A DNA stretch of 64,000 nt from Polytrichum commune (Eukaryota > Streptophyta > Polytrichopsida > Polytrichales > Polytrichaceae). Shown in pieces: positions 1 through 10,400 of the stretch. The notes below the pieces were generated by a model. That model had not been told where the DNA came from and searched no databases. It saw nothing but the letters and a program-made list of their open reading frames with translations. Every line of letters starts with the position of its first letter. Position 1 is the stretch's first letter. The position numbers and the translations under genes were made by a program. The DNA is taken from the NCBI GenBank assembly GCA_950295325.1, contig OX485803.1, positions 71,749,554-71,813,553 of the forward strand, given 5' to 3'.

Positions 1-999
1 TGGTGTTGATTGCTAAGGGCGCCACATCAATGGAAGCAAAATGAGATTCAATGGTGACATCAAGATGTTCCTTGGAACAACTCCCCAATTGTTTATTGAA
101 ATTTTGCAGTGGAAAGTCATCCAACAAGTTAGCAGCACATAAGACTGCCCAATTTTTTTGAAGGAATCTTAACCAGTGTCTGACTTGTTGCCCAGAGTTT
201 TCCATTTTACTACCCAAGGTATACCTTCAGCACACTCATCGAAGATAGATGCGAACATTGGCTCCTGAGCTGCTGCTAAGACCTAGTCCAACCTCTAGAT
301 TTTTTGAATCTTGAAGAGACTTGAACGTCACACCTGGAAAACGTTTCACCAAGTAATTGAAGATCTTATTGCACTTCCCATAGCATTTGCTGTGAGGTGT
401 CGGGACTGCTCTTTCCCCCACCAGCAACGACTGCAACGATATCCTGAAGAGTAATTTTGCACTATCTCAAAGAATTGTATTTTGGTGCTAAACAATTTGT
501 AATTTTGCACACCCAATAAAAATATACATTTGCAAACGGAGATTCATGTTGATTCTTGACAACAATTGCAATTACTTGATGCCTTTATCACAGCGAGATA
601 AATTATACAATGGGATGAAATTGCAGAACAGAATTTCAGGTCATGTGCAAGGTATAGAATCCAAGTCAAACTTGTCTCAAACGTGTAGGAGTTGCTCTTT
701 GGTGGGAATGTCCTCGAGCATTGCAAGATATTTGTAAGGATAAGCAGATACTGCAACATGCGGTCCACACTTGACATTGAGTTTACTAGTTGTTACTATT
801 GATCTGATAACCTCTTCTACAAGCCCAGAGCAGGCTAGCACAACAGGGCGTGAGACCTTGTTTCTCCATGATGTTCACTCGATTAGATATGTCCAGAGCA
901 GTCTAGGTTGAATGTGTTGATTTTTATCCCTCGGAACGGAAGTGTCTGACAAGGGGAATGGATAGCGGCTGGAAAGAAGCAGAGCAGCAAGCTGGACTG
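1..999. other. No recognisable gene
   Basis: I see only short, unconvincing reading frames here. The segment near 228-300 is clearly similar to 5,118-5,185 upstream of the third U2 copy (shared words include CACACTCATC and CATTGGCTC). This suggests that a block of several hundred bases including a U2 unit was duplicated. The last 100 bases (about 920-1,000) are conserved upstream of U2 copies 1 and 3. Confidence 0.5.
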
Positions 1000-1055
1000 T
1001 TGCCCCATACGCCTGGGTAGGGGTTGGCGATGTAGAGGTGCATAGGTATATAAGG
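1000..1055 (+). promoter_or_regulatory. snRNA promoter of U2 copy 1 (USE-like element and TATA box)
   Basis: TTGCCCCATACG at 1,000-1,011 resembles the plant upstream sequence element (consensus RTCCCACATCG). TATATAAGG follows at 1,047-1,055, 23-31 bases before the RNA start. The roughly 35-base gap between them is the spacing known for Pol II-type plant snRNA genes (Pol III-type genes have about one helical turn less). The same pair recurs before the other two U2 copies. Confidence 0.75.
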
Positions 1056-1077
1056 CGAAGTTGAGGACGGGAGTTGT

Positions 1078-1268
1078 ATACCTTTCTCGGCCTTTTGGCT
1101 AAGATCAAGTATAGTATCTGTTCATATCAGTTTAATATCTGATACGAGGCTCATCGAGCCTCATGATATTAATCTCATTTTTTTAAGGGTGTTGGTTCAT
1201 ACGGCAGCTTGCTGTCAGAGCCCGCGAGCGCCGCCATGGTATTGCACTACATCTTGAGAGGCGCAACC
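1078..1268 (+). ncRNA. U2: U2 spliceosomal snRNA, copy 1 (near-complete)
   Basis: U2 snRNA pairs with the intron branch site in the spliceosome. The copy starts with ATACCTTTCTCGGCCTTTTG and continues through stem-loop I, the branch-site recognition region, stem-loops IIa and IIb (GAGGCTC-ATC-GAGCCTC), a T-rich Sm site (CATTTTTTTAAG), stem-loop III (GGCAGCTTGCTGTC) and a terminal stem-loop ending in GGCGCAACC. The 191-nt length fits plant U2 (about 190-196). One change matters: the branch-site recognition hexamer GUAGUA reads AUAGUA (G34A in plant numbering). This is the most intact of the three copies, with a promoter and a 3' box in place. Confidence 0.88.
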
Positions 1269-1281
1269 CTCTCCGGGAACC

Positions 1282-1294
1282 CAAAATAAGCCAA
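1282..1294 (+). terminator. 3' box of U2 copy 1
   Basis: CAAAATAAGCCAA lies 14 bases after the RNA end. It matches the plant snRNA 3'-end signal CA(N)3-10AGTNNAA loosely, with AGC in place of AGT. The perfect version sits at the same distance after copy 3. Confidence 0.5.
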
Positions 1295-1299
1295 ACCGC

Positions 1300-2610
1300 A
1301 TACTTTATGTTTCCACAATCGCATAACGAAAACTCTTCTGGCGCCAAATTATAGACCACACTTCAAAATGCAGAAGACAATCGTTATTGTTAAGGCAGTA
1401 CTGAAACATACCCTTCAGAGTTTAACATCTTTTCGATGCTTACTTGACATTTAGGTAATGAATCATTCAACATTCAATTCATAATCCAATCTTTCAGCTC
1501 TTGCAACTATGAAACTTAGAAACAAAAGATTATAATATTCAGTATTGTGGCTTGATGTCTTTGAATGAATCAATGTGAAATCAGTGTTGATATATGAATT
1601 TGAGGTTTGTGATGCAGGTTATGGTTCTCTGTCATGCACGCAAATATTCCTACTAGTCATTCGAATTCTGTTGCCGTGGCCACAGCATCTAACCAAAATG
1701 TGAAGGCGATTCATTCTTTCCGAAAGCTGCCATCACAACTTCTAATTTCTCGCCGATGCATCTCTTATCCCGTATTGGTTCAGCATTTGGTCTTCTGCAT
1801 GACGCAGTGACTCTGCGAGCCGTGGGACTTTATCTATTGCTTCTGAAGAGCCCTTTATGAATAAGGATGCCCGTCAGCGCTTTCGTAATTTAAGAGTATT
1901 TCAGCGAACTGGAGATGAAAATACGAATTGAATTTGTGCAAGATGGGATTTCGGTGTATGTGCCTTAAGAAAGAAAATGAGAATGTAGAAGCTTGCACTG
2001 GAAATATGAATGTAAGCTCTTGTACATCATTGCAAACGGTGAAGCTGGTTTAGTCACTAGGTTACTGTAGTCGTAAACTTATATTCTTCCCGTCTCAAGT
2101 GACACGAGTCAATTTACTTCATCTTCAAGTCAGAGTTCACATCAACTAACTGTGCAAGAGGTTCTCATTCATAACGAGTAGCTCTTGATTTCCATCGCAT
2201 ACTTATGCCTGTCCAAAATTCTGATAACAGCTAGGTGCCCAACATCCTTCTCAGTCATGTGCTCAGTTTATTTGCTACGAAGAACCCTTGTTGTGGAGGG
2301 AATGGAAATTGCTGATATTTAAAGTCTGAACTTATTGATATGGTGGTTTCAAAACTTGGAGAAATGGCGAGGGTTAAATTTCCAATGCAAGTAACTCAGC
2401 ATCTGTTTGAGGTGTGGTTAGGGGCAAGCTAAGGCCCGGCCGAAACAGGCCATTGAGGCTCAGGTGAGGCCTTTCATGCAAAACCAAAAAGGCTACTAGG
2501 TGCAATTGGGGATATCTTAACCAAGGCGCAAGAAGTCTGTATGTGAGTGAAAACCCAAGTTGGGCAAGTACGCAAGAGGATTTACTGGAGAGTGCTGGTT
2601 GTGGTGGGTG
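1300..2610. other. No recognisable gene (between U2 copies 1 and 2)
   Basis: AT-rich, with no reading frame over 60 codons and no repeat structure that I can see. It is spacer DNA between snRNA units. Confidence 0.5.
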
Positions 2611-2617
2611 GACGTGG

Positions 2618-2669
2618 TCGTCCTATACGTATCGGGTATGGGTTAGTGAGGGAGAAGAAATATATAACG
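2618..2669 (+). promoter_or_regulatory. snRNA promoter of U2 copy 2
   Basis: CGTCCTATACG near 2,619-2,629 is a USE-like match. TATATAACG at 2,661-2,669 is the TATA box, 22-30 bases before the RNA start. Spacing is as in copies 1 and 3. Confidence 0.7.
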
Positions 2670-2690
2670 GGAAGTTAGGAAGGTAGAAGG

Positions 2691-2880
2691 ATACCTTTCT
2701 CGGCCTTTTGGCTAAGATCAAGTTTGGTATCTGTTCTTATCGGTTTAATGTCTGACACGAGGCTAATCGAGCCTCACGATATTAATCTATTTTTTCATGG
2801 GTTCGGGCTCATCGGGCAGCTTGCTGTCGGAGCACGCGAGCGTCGCCTTGGTGTTGCACTAAATCTTGGTAGGCGCAACC
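2691..2880 (+). ncRNA. U2: U2 spliceosomal snRNA, copy 2 (variant branch-site region)
   Basis: This 190-nt copy starts ATACCTTTCTCGGCC and keeps stem-loop I, stem-loop IIb, the T-rich Sm site (CTATTTTTTCATG), stem-loop III (GGCAGCTTGCTGTC) and the terminal stem-loop to GGCGCAACC. The branch-site recognition hexamer GUAGUA has become UUGGUA, two changes in the bases that pair with the intron. Stem IIa (ATCGG/CTGAC) has one mismatch and one wobble. The promoter looks intact, but I see no good 3' box (CCCAAACAATTCAT lacks the AGT core). It is either a divergent U2 isoform or an early pseudogene. Confidence 0.78.
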
Positions 2881-2942
2881 TTCCCCTTGGGGTTCCCAAA
2901 CAATTCATACATCATGTGGAATTGGAATTGGAAATATCATAA

Positions 2943-4017
2943 GTCATGTAATTTCCATCCCCGGATTAATTTCCTGTTACATGCCAACAGACTCTGTTTC
3001 TTCTTGAACTTCCAGCTAGTAAATTGGTAGCAAGCGAGCGTTTTGCACCTCTGCCATGTCACCTAATCCAGTCCAATATCTTTGATCACGAGCTGGGTTG
3101 TCTGAACGTCTGAACCATGTATGTGGCCGAACTTCGAAGATATGTAGTGAATAACTCTATCATGACAGCTTTTTGGTGTTTAACACAAATCTTGCAACAA
3201 GTAAGACTGTGAATGCGCACCAATCAGCTTGAGTTCCGAAACTGTTTACTACTGAGTTGGATCCAGCAGAAAGTAGGCCCACAAGTTCTTCATCCAGAAA
3301 TCATTCTGCGAATTTCTGAAGAATTGTTATGTTTGCCGGAATCCCCTCATGCGAGGACAGGTTTGGGGTTTATCTATATGTTTTAGTTGTTTAGTTACGA
3401 ATGCAGGGATGTCAGTGGGCATATGTATACAGAGATAAACGAATCAACATGTAGGAGGATTGCAAGGGACTGTTCGTACATGACCTCTCATGCATCTACA
3501 ACAACTGTATCGAAAGGTCCGGGATACCGGATACGAAGCAAGAGCACTGTGGTGTAGGTGAGGAGGAGCTGCATCTAATTCCTTGTACAGTCGAAGTAGC
3601 TGCACAACTTGGTTCGGGTTCGGAGTTGGTGCGGGCAACACGCCAACAGTCCAACAACTTGCAGAAACTCTCATGTATAACTGGCGCAGCAAACTGTTGG
3701 ATCTTCATCATCAACACGCAGTACGCAAATCCAGGCACCATAGATTGCCCAGGCTGCGAGATGCATGCATTCATACACCTCATTGTGAAATCTCTTTGGT
3801 GATCTTCCATCCCCATCTGCAAATTGACGTAGCCTAATGCAATACTGAGATCCTTCCATTCGCAAATCTCACATACAGATCAACATTGTGGTACAAACTT
3901 AGGTCAAGACTGGGTGTCAACTTTTAACTTTCTCAAACACACACATCACACTACTAGAAATTTGCAATCCCTAATTCCACAGTGATCACTGGTACTGTAG
4001 CATACTTTGTACCATCG
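2943..4017. other. No firm gene upstream of the S-protein homologue
   Basis: Overlapping frames of 60-108 codons exist at 3,444-3,865 on both strands. None resembles a known family and they contradict each other, so I do not call them. The last 100 bases would be the promoter region of the next gene. Confidence 0.45.
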
Positions 4018-4019
4018 AC

Positions 4020-4028
4020 ATATAAATC
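4020..4028 (+). promoter_or_regulatory. TATA box of the S-protein-homologue gene
   Basis: ATATAAATC lies 50-58 bases before the chosen ATG at 4,078, which leaves room for a short leader. Confidence 0.5.
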
Positions 4029-4077
4029 ACTACCTGAGACACGTTTGTGAGATTTTAGGGCAGGAGCAGGAGCAGCC

Positions 4078-4590
4078 ATGACAACCGCATGGACATCCTG
4101 GCCACTCACGATGATTGTGTCTGTGATGAATCTGCTCTTCATTACCTCAATGGTCGTAGCTGCGCAGCCACCTGAAGCTGCGTCGGATTATACGGGTCTG
4201 GTGGACATCTACAACTATGTGGGGGATCCGATCACAGTTCACTGCAAGGACCAATTCACCGATTTGAAGCCGCAGAGTATTGCCCACGGGGCGGACTACA
4301 CCTTCAAAGTGCAGCCCAACCGGGAAGAAACCACTCTCTACACCTGCTCCTTCGTGTGGGGGCTCAACATGTCCCAAGAGTTTCCTGTCTGGAGAGGGAG
4401 CAGCTATCAAGACTCTTCCATCTGCGGAGCTATGGCTTCCAGGAAGTGCTTGTACAAGGCCACCCAGAAGGGCATCTTCGTCGCCACTTCCAGCATTCCA
4501 GTGAATCGACCGGAGGGTGCCTCTACTTGGGTGCTTCTCAGGAATTGGATAAGTGCTGCAATGAGCTCAAATAGCCAGAATTCGTCATGA
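4078..4590 (+). CDS. Plant self-incompatibility S1 / S-protein-homologue (SPH) family, secreted
   Basis: A single-exon frame of 170 residues, as usual for the S1 family of small secreted plant proteins. Poppy PrsS is the female self-incompatibility ligand of that family, and most other members have unknown signalling roles. Residues 1-29 look like a signal peptide (hydrophobic run around MNLLFITSMVVAA, cleavage probably after Ala29). The mature part shows the family pattern: DIYNYVGDPITVHC, then the SIAHGADYTFKVQPN turn, TTLYTCSFVWG, and a late pair of cysteines in SSICGAMASRKC. The four cysteines (56, 90, 116, 124) fit the two disulphides of the family. The ATG at 4,078 is chosen because it alone gives a complete signal peptide and follows a TATA box. 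It lies between U2 units on the same strand, with no sign of linkage. The family call is good; the function is unknown. Confidence 0.8.
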   Translation: MTTAWTSWPLTMIVSVMNLLFITSMVVAAQPPEAASDYTGLVDIYNYVGDPITVHCKDQFTDLKPQSIAHGADYTFKVQPNREETTLYTCSFVWGLNMSQEFPVWRGSSYQDSSICGAMASRKCLYKATQKGIFVATSSIPVNRPEGASTWVLLRNWISAAMSSNSQNSS

Positions 4591-4599
4591 ATATCCATG

Positions 4600-5345
4600 G
4601 AGAGTCTTCAATTTCATCTCACCAATTTCAGTTTGCTGATGAACTGGCTCACTGCAAAGTTGTGGCATACTGATGAAGAAGGAAGTGGACGTTGGCCATT
4701 GCCTACAGTACATTCATTACACTGTCACTGCATGACACATTTCTGTAGAGATTCATGCAGTGATAGTGTCGCGCATTCGGCTTACTCAGGTGGTATGCTT
4801 GATGTAGAAACCAATAAATAGGTACAGGAGCACGTGAATCAAGTGCTTTCGTGGGCTAGAACTTTGAGAGGCTAAGGTGCAAATTAAAGGCCGGATTCAA
4901 TGCTTGCTGTTAAATTGTAAGCACTGATGTTGAGATAGATGCCTGCCATTCAATAAATCCCGTGTTTAGGTATGAATCGACCTCAAGCATGGAAAGTTTC
5001 ATAATTCTCAAAAAACAATTCATGATCGTGTTTCCAATCTACCAGTGTGAGTGGTTAACAAACAGATCAGGTCGAATGTTACATGTATGAATCAAGTGTA
5101 GCCAAGACAATAACTTTGGCACACTCATCAAAGAACGACCTGCACATTGGCTCAAGCTGTTGACAAGACGAATCCCAACCTCTACATATATCGCATCAGA
5201 CATCGTATCGGACATCGTATCAGACGTTGATTCTTCATGATTTCATTAGACTTCTCTATCCTATTTGTTTTCTTTTTCCTGAACGGAAGGTGAGGCAAGG
5301 GGAATGGATTGCGTCTGGAACGAACCAGAGCAGCAAGCTGGACCT
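4600..5345. other. No recognisable gene; duplicated U2 5' flank at its end
   Basis: The first part is the likely 3' region of the SPH gene. From about 5,118 on, the sequence matches flanking DNA near 228-300. From about 5,275 it matches 930-1,000 upstream of U2 copy 1 (both share AAGGGGAATGGAT and AGAGCAGCAAGCTGGAC). Confidence 0.5.
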
Positions 5346-5348
5346 TGT

Positions 5349-5399
5349 TGCCCCCTATGCTCGGGGTAAGGAGTAGTAATGATTGGCGAGTATATAAAG
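5349..5399 (+). promoter_or_regulatory. snRNA promoter of U2 copy 3
   Basis: TTGCCCCCTATGC at 5,349-5,361 is the USE-like element and TATATAAAG at 5,391-5,399 the TATA box, 23-31 bases before the RNA start. The promoter looks intact although the RNA body is damaged. Confidence 0.7.
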
Positions 5400-5421
5400 C
5401 GAAGTTGAAGAGAAAAGAAGC

Positions 5422-5584
5422 ATGCCTCTCGGCCTTTCGGCTAAGATCAAGTGTAGTATCTGTTCTTATTAGTTTAATATCTGATACGAGGCTCATTGAG
5501 CCTTATGATATTAACCTAATCTTCAGTCGGGTGCGGGTTCAAGCGTCGCCATGGTATTGCACCACGTCCTTGGCAGGCGCAACC
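5422..5584 (+). pseudogene. U2: U2 snRNA, copy 3 (internally deleted)
   Basis: The 5' half is good: stem-loop I is slightly altered (CTCGGCCTTTCGG), the branch-site hexamer GTAGTA is canonical, and stem-loop IIa is present. The Sm-site region reads ACCTAATCTTCAG instead of a T run, and about 28 nt including stem-loop III (GGCAGCTTGCTGTC in the others) are missing, giving 163 nt. The terminal stem-loop to GGCGCAACC is kept. Without an Sm site the RNA should not assemble into a stable snRNP, so I call it a pseudogene, despite a good promoter and the best 3' box of the cluster. Confidence 0.75.
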
Positions 5585-5598
5585 CTCCCCTTTGGGAC

Positions 5599-5611
5599 CA
5601 ATAGAAGTCAA
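5599..5611 (+). terminator. 3' box of U2 copy 3
   Basis: CAATAGAAGTCAA matches the plant snRNA 3'-end signal (CA, five bases, AGTCAA) and lies 15 bases past the RNA end. Confidence 0.6.
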
Positions 5612-5619
5612 ACAGAAAA

Positions 5620-6090
5620 CTGGTAACTCTTCTGAGCCTATTTAGTTTAATTCCGAGTGAGAGTAGGACAAGCTGATCCTTGAATTTCAGGATGCTGGAT
5701 AAGTGAAAAATGTGTTGATACATTGTGCAGAGAGAATTGAAACAATTGAGACCCTCGCAGCCATGGCAAGAACAAGCAATGTCTTTTAGAGCTGGCTTTT
5801 GGGTTCACTGCAAGATCATACGGATTAAGTTGATATGTGTACAACACTGGATGTGTGGGCAACAGTTGCCATCGTGCAGGAGTTACGGTGGTAATCAAAT
5901 CTTGTCATCGACGTGAAGATGTCTTCTAAAAACTCGAGATTACAAATCCCAAGAATGCAACATTGACCTTGCAATACAACATAATATATAGTGGGTATAA
6001 GTGTCCAGACACATTTCCTCTATGTTTTGCCTGACTCAATATAGTGAGAACCTGCAAAGTGATGGATAATGGATGGATGTGGCTATGGCC
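5620..6090. other. No recognisable gene
   Basis: Spacer between U2 copy 3 and the minus-strand U2 fragment. I see only short frames with no family resemblance. Confidence 0.45.
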
Positions 6091-6092
6091 AG

Positions 6093-6143
6093 TGATAAGA
6101 ACAGATACCGCACTTGATCTTAGCCAACTGCTGAGAAACGTAT
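6093..6143 (-). pseudogene. U2: 5'-truncated-copy fragment of U2 snRNA
   Basis: On the minus strand, about 51 nt match the first quarter of U2: ATACGTTTCTC..., then TTGGCTAAGATCAAGTG, CGGTATCTGTTCTTATCA. Homology stops abruptly at the start of stem-loop IIa. The hexamer GTAGTA reads GCGGTA. Short 5' U2 pieces like this are typical snRNA retro-pseudogenes. No USE/TATA pair is obvious upstream. Confidence 0.7.
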
Positions 6144-6149
6144 ATTGAG

Positions 6150-7400
6150 GATTTTTTATACAATTCATGGTTTAACACAGAATTGCCCATATTGGTGAAC
6201 TTTTTGTAGTCTAGCAGTCAAGCTGTAGGTTCTTGTCAAACTTGAGGCGGACCAACTCAATCTTCTCAGTTCGAGGAATTTCCCATAGCAGTTTTCTTGG
6301 CAGTATATACACAAGTATTTTCTTAGGTTACATCTCAATATGCTGGGGCAGCGGGGCTGGACCGTCCATGTGCTCGACATCTGAGCTAGTCACTTGTACA
6401 GAATAGTTTGTTGTTTTCTGGGATCGTTCTGGAGGGTGTTGTCGGTATATCGGTTCCAGGCTGAAGTTGCTGTGGCTCTGGTTGCTGATCCTGGAGCTCA
6501 TTTGGCGAGTAAATATCTATGTGGTGCAATTTCTGATTCCTGAATTGGATTCCACTGTCTCCATCGCAGTGCAAAGTGGTGGTCGAGTGTGTTGTGGATG
6601 CCAGAGTTTGTTTTGGCCGGATTCCAAGGTCGCCTTTAGGGATGTGGTGATACCTAGCAGTTTGTGTGGGTGTTCATAGTAGACCTTTCTCTATTGTACG
6701 GAAAACCTGAACATAATTGTTTGATGGACATTGGAAAAATATTTTGGATTTACGGAAATTTGACCTTTCATTCCACCCAAGGTCCTTCACGACCCAGACA
6801 ATAACTGGATCAGAAGAGGTACCGACTGGTGAATGGAGCTTGTAATCTCCGTCTTGGAGGTCATTTGGTGTAGGCAATCAGATTGAATTGAAGAGAATCG
6901 TTGAGACGCAACATGACAAGGATGAGCGAGAAATTAAGAATTGGAAGAAGAAGAAGCTCTTTTGTTTGCGAATTAATACTCTGGCAAATCTTTGTGACAG
7001 ATTTGAGCAGCATCTCCTCTTCGGATTGCGGAGATGGAGAAATTGGGGGTACCGCGAATTCTGCAGAATGCTATCCCCATATTCGACGGCATGACAGCAC
7101 TCGACGCCTGAGGGGCTCTACAATGTGTTGCACTTATCGTCGAATGTGAATACAGTATTTGTGAGCCACAACAAGGGACTCTATGGAGACCGTGTGCTCG
7201 CCATGGAGGCAAACGCAAGCTTTGACGAGGTTGCTAGCCCTAACCCTCTCCATGACCGTTTCGGTTTGGTGTCAATGTGTCAAAGGTTTCTGTCCCTTGA
7301 TGGAACTGCGGTCGGCTGATTTGGAATCCAAGTCTGTGAGACTTTCCTTTTGTTTCACTTCATTATCACTTGTGCCACTTATTCAGCTTTGCATCTATTA
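6150..7400. other. Unassigned region with several short frames
   Basis: The minus strand has open stretches at 6,386-6,574, 6,674-6,877 and 6,973-7,218, and the plus strand at 6,888-7,319. The minus-strand stretch around 6,386-6,877 (Q/P-rich end) could be the tail of a gene with introns, but I recognise no domain and cannot join exons with confidence. Confidence 0.3.
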
Positions 7401-10400
7401 AGACCCCCTCCCATACACATAGCCCCACAAGAGAAGACTGACTACAAAAACACATGTCATCTTCAGCAAGGCCTGCAACTTTCTCTACCCCAAAAAAACA
7501 CAAAAAACTAACTAACTAAACTTGGCTCGAACAGCAGCCAAGCAGCTGTTCCCGGGCAAGCCAGCACAGCCAGCAAGCATAATGACTCTTGTACCAAGAA
7601 CACTAAGAATAAGTATTGTGTGATCCCTGCCTACAAGCTGCCTTCCATTTCAAAAGGTGCCCAACAATTGCCACCTCCTGCCGTTGCCGCATATAACACT
7701 TCCTATAGGCAACTATCCTAGGCAGGCGTACATGGCGCCGGTCCGCCCTGCCAGCCACTTGGCAGAGGTCCACGTGACCCCCCACGGTTGGCTGGCTAGG
7801 GGCGCGTGCATACCTCTGCTGCAAGGCTCACACGCCAGGCGGGCGGAGAGCACCTTGTGCCCCAACCTCCACCTCTCCCCGCTTCCCGCACTCACTCTTT
7901 CCTAACCTTTTCTACCTCAATATGTGTTTGTGAGTGCAAGAGAGAAAGGAGAAAGAGGGAGTTTGAGAGTGTTGAAGTTGTTTCACAATAAGAAACTTGA
8001 CAAGGAATTACCCGGTAGAGGGCGGGGAACCCACGGCTTCCGGACTGGGGCGGATAGTCCGCTTCGCCACCCTCGTGAGCGGAGCAGAATGAGATGCATC
8101 ACCTAAGCAGAGCGGTTGATGGTTGCTCATGTGCGCGGTACCCCTGGCGTCGCATGTCCACCTCCTCGCTCTCCGCCATGAAATCCATTTGTCCACCCCC
8201 ATGCTCTACGTTGCAGACCACCCAACCCTACCACCACCTTGATCACTCTCTATGCCACCGTGTCTCGGAAATCCACCATGGCAAACTCCCTAAACCCTAA
8301 ACCTAGACATTGTTGTGGTGTCACGAGGGTTAGGCACTTGTTGGCTCGTCCACAACAAACCTTGATAGAGAGCTCAATGGAAGCGCCATAGAGGGATACT
8401 AATCAATTCAAGTGAAGTTGAGCTAGGGTTCATAATAGATATGGTTTGGTAACAAGATGAGTCACAAATAAATGAAAGTGGCCAATGAATGCTCAAAGGA
8501 TGTATAATGTTCTAAGGAAGATAAAAAGATATTTAGTTGAGGATGTTTGACTATTAGTAGAGCAACTAATGTCAATACGGTAAAAATACATAGTATGAGG
8601 TAGAGCTACTTGATAGATGTAGTCAACTCTAACACAGCTTAGAAATTGTGAGTGGTTGAAACCCGCATCAATGACTATGGAGGCAAAAGTGGCACGGGTG
8701 GGTCATTCTATAGGGTTTTTGTGCATCATGTGCCATGTAAGGGTATTTGTTTAGGTGCTATTTACTTTTAAGACATGAATTAAAGGTTCCCTACATTTAC
8801 TTGATTCTTTAAAACGACCTATTTGTTTGCACCCTACCATTACTTATATTTCATAGGTTGATGTAATTTTTTTTGGTCTATATTTATTTTAAGTAATATA
8901 GAGTAAAACCATGTTCATACATACCATTCCATACAAACAAAAACCAATGTAACATATATACTATGGCAAACACAATTCCATACAAGCCATTGCTTGAGGA
9001 TCATATTACAAAACACGACAATACTATTTGATCACACAATATAATCCTAGAACAAAAAAACATTGACTCCCATGTGTTTACATGTCAGACCTAACAAAAA
9101 AATTTAATCATGAAGACTATATATTCAATATTTGTCGCAACCTTGCTAGCTCCACTTAACTATATTGACCATTTTCATTTCTAACAAGGATTACGAGCGC
9201 TAACCCTTCGCATTCCGCCATGCTAATGGTTAGCTCCTCCTACCCCGGACCTTATAGTTCATAGGAGGGGAACCAACCTTCTACTTTGCTTTTGGGACTC
9301 ATCCCTTAATCAGTAACCAATTCTTAGATGTGGACTTCCATTCATGAAAGTCCAATCTTATGTTGATCATCGCGTTGCTGGAGCAACACTATAACAACCC
9401 GAACCATACTAGGCAACTATGCCCTCACATTGGGCCAATGCCCATGAAGGCCGTGCCGTTCGGTCTCGGGTGGGTTTGGCCACACCACCTCATCCATATA
9501 AGCCTCTAGGACTTTTGGCAAAGCCCCTACCCCACCGTCAAGAAACCTTTTATCTCTCTACCAAGAGTTGGGGCCAAGTAGGCATTTCCCCTTAGCCGCT
9601 GGGGCTAGAAGCCCCCAACAGCTTCAGAATACCATAACTTCCTTGTTTGATCTTGGATGCTAACAAGAAACCACTCCATCACCATCTACGCTTCACGTAA
9701 ATGCCGATGGACTCCTCACTTGCCCCATACAGGAAATTATTGAAGAAGTTATGCCTCTTCAAACCTTGGCAGTCCCGGGAGCCACTCCCAGGCCACTGCT
9801 GTCCCACGACAACGCCCCACTCAAATTGCCATATCTCCTAACTCATACTTCTGATTGAGGTGTTCTTGAGCATTCTAGAATCCTCATGGCATAAACTACG
9901 CATAGCTTAGGGCCTTACCCTCGTGACTCCTAATCTCCGTGGGTGGGAGGCGTTCCCAACGCCCCAGGCCCTCACCCACACTAGGATCACTTGGGCCTTC
10001 TCACCAACGGCGCCACAAGTCCCAGGTGTCACTCCGGGGTCCCCCTTGTGCCCATGGTGTTTCGGGCACTCCTCATAGAGAGGTGCGCGACAGGGGGGGG
10101 GGGGTGTTTGGGTGGGAGAGGGTGTGTGGTTAGTGATGGATTTATAAGTTGAGTGTCTTTCCCATAGCTATGTTAATCTTTCAAGTGGTATAGCAGTTTG
10201 GTAGTACCTATGTTGTTGTGTATTTGTGCAAGGGAGGATTATATTTCTATTGTGGGTGATGTGGCAATGATGTCTTCGTTCGGGTTACACTCTTGGGTTT
10301 GGAGGGTAAAGTGAGGGATGTCAAGGCTAGGGCAAACAATTCATCTGTCACGTGATTGTTAAGTTTTCAAGTGGTCGAGTTTCATCTCTTGTTTTATTTT

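Noticed and set aside
4147-4410. Minus-strand frame of 87 codons across the SPH gene
   Set aside because: Shadow of the plus-strand gene, which has a signal peptide and family motifs.
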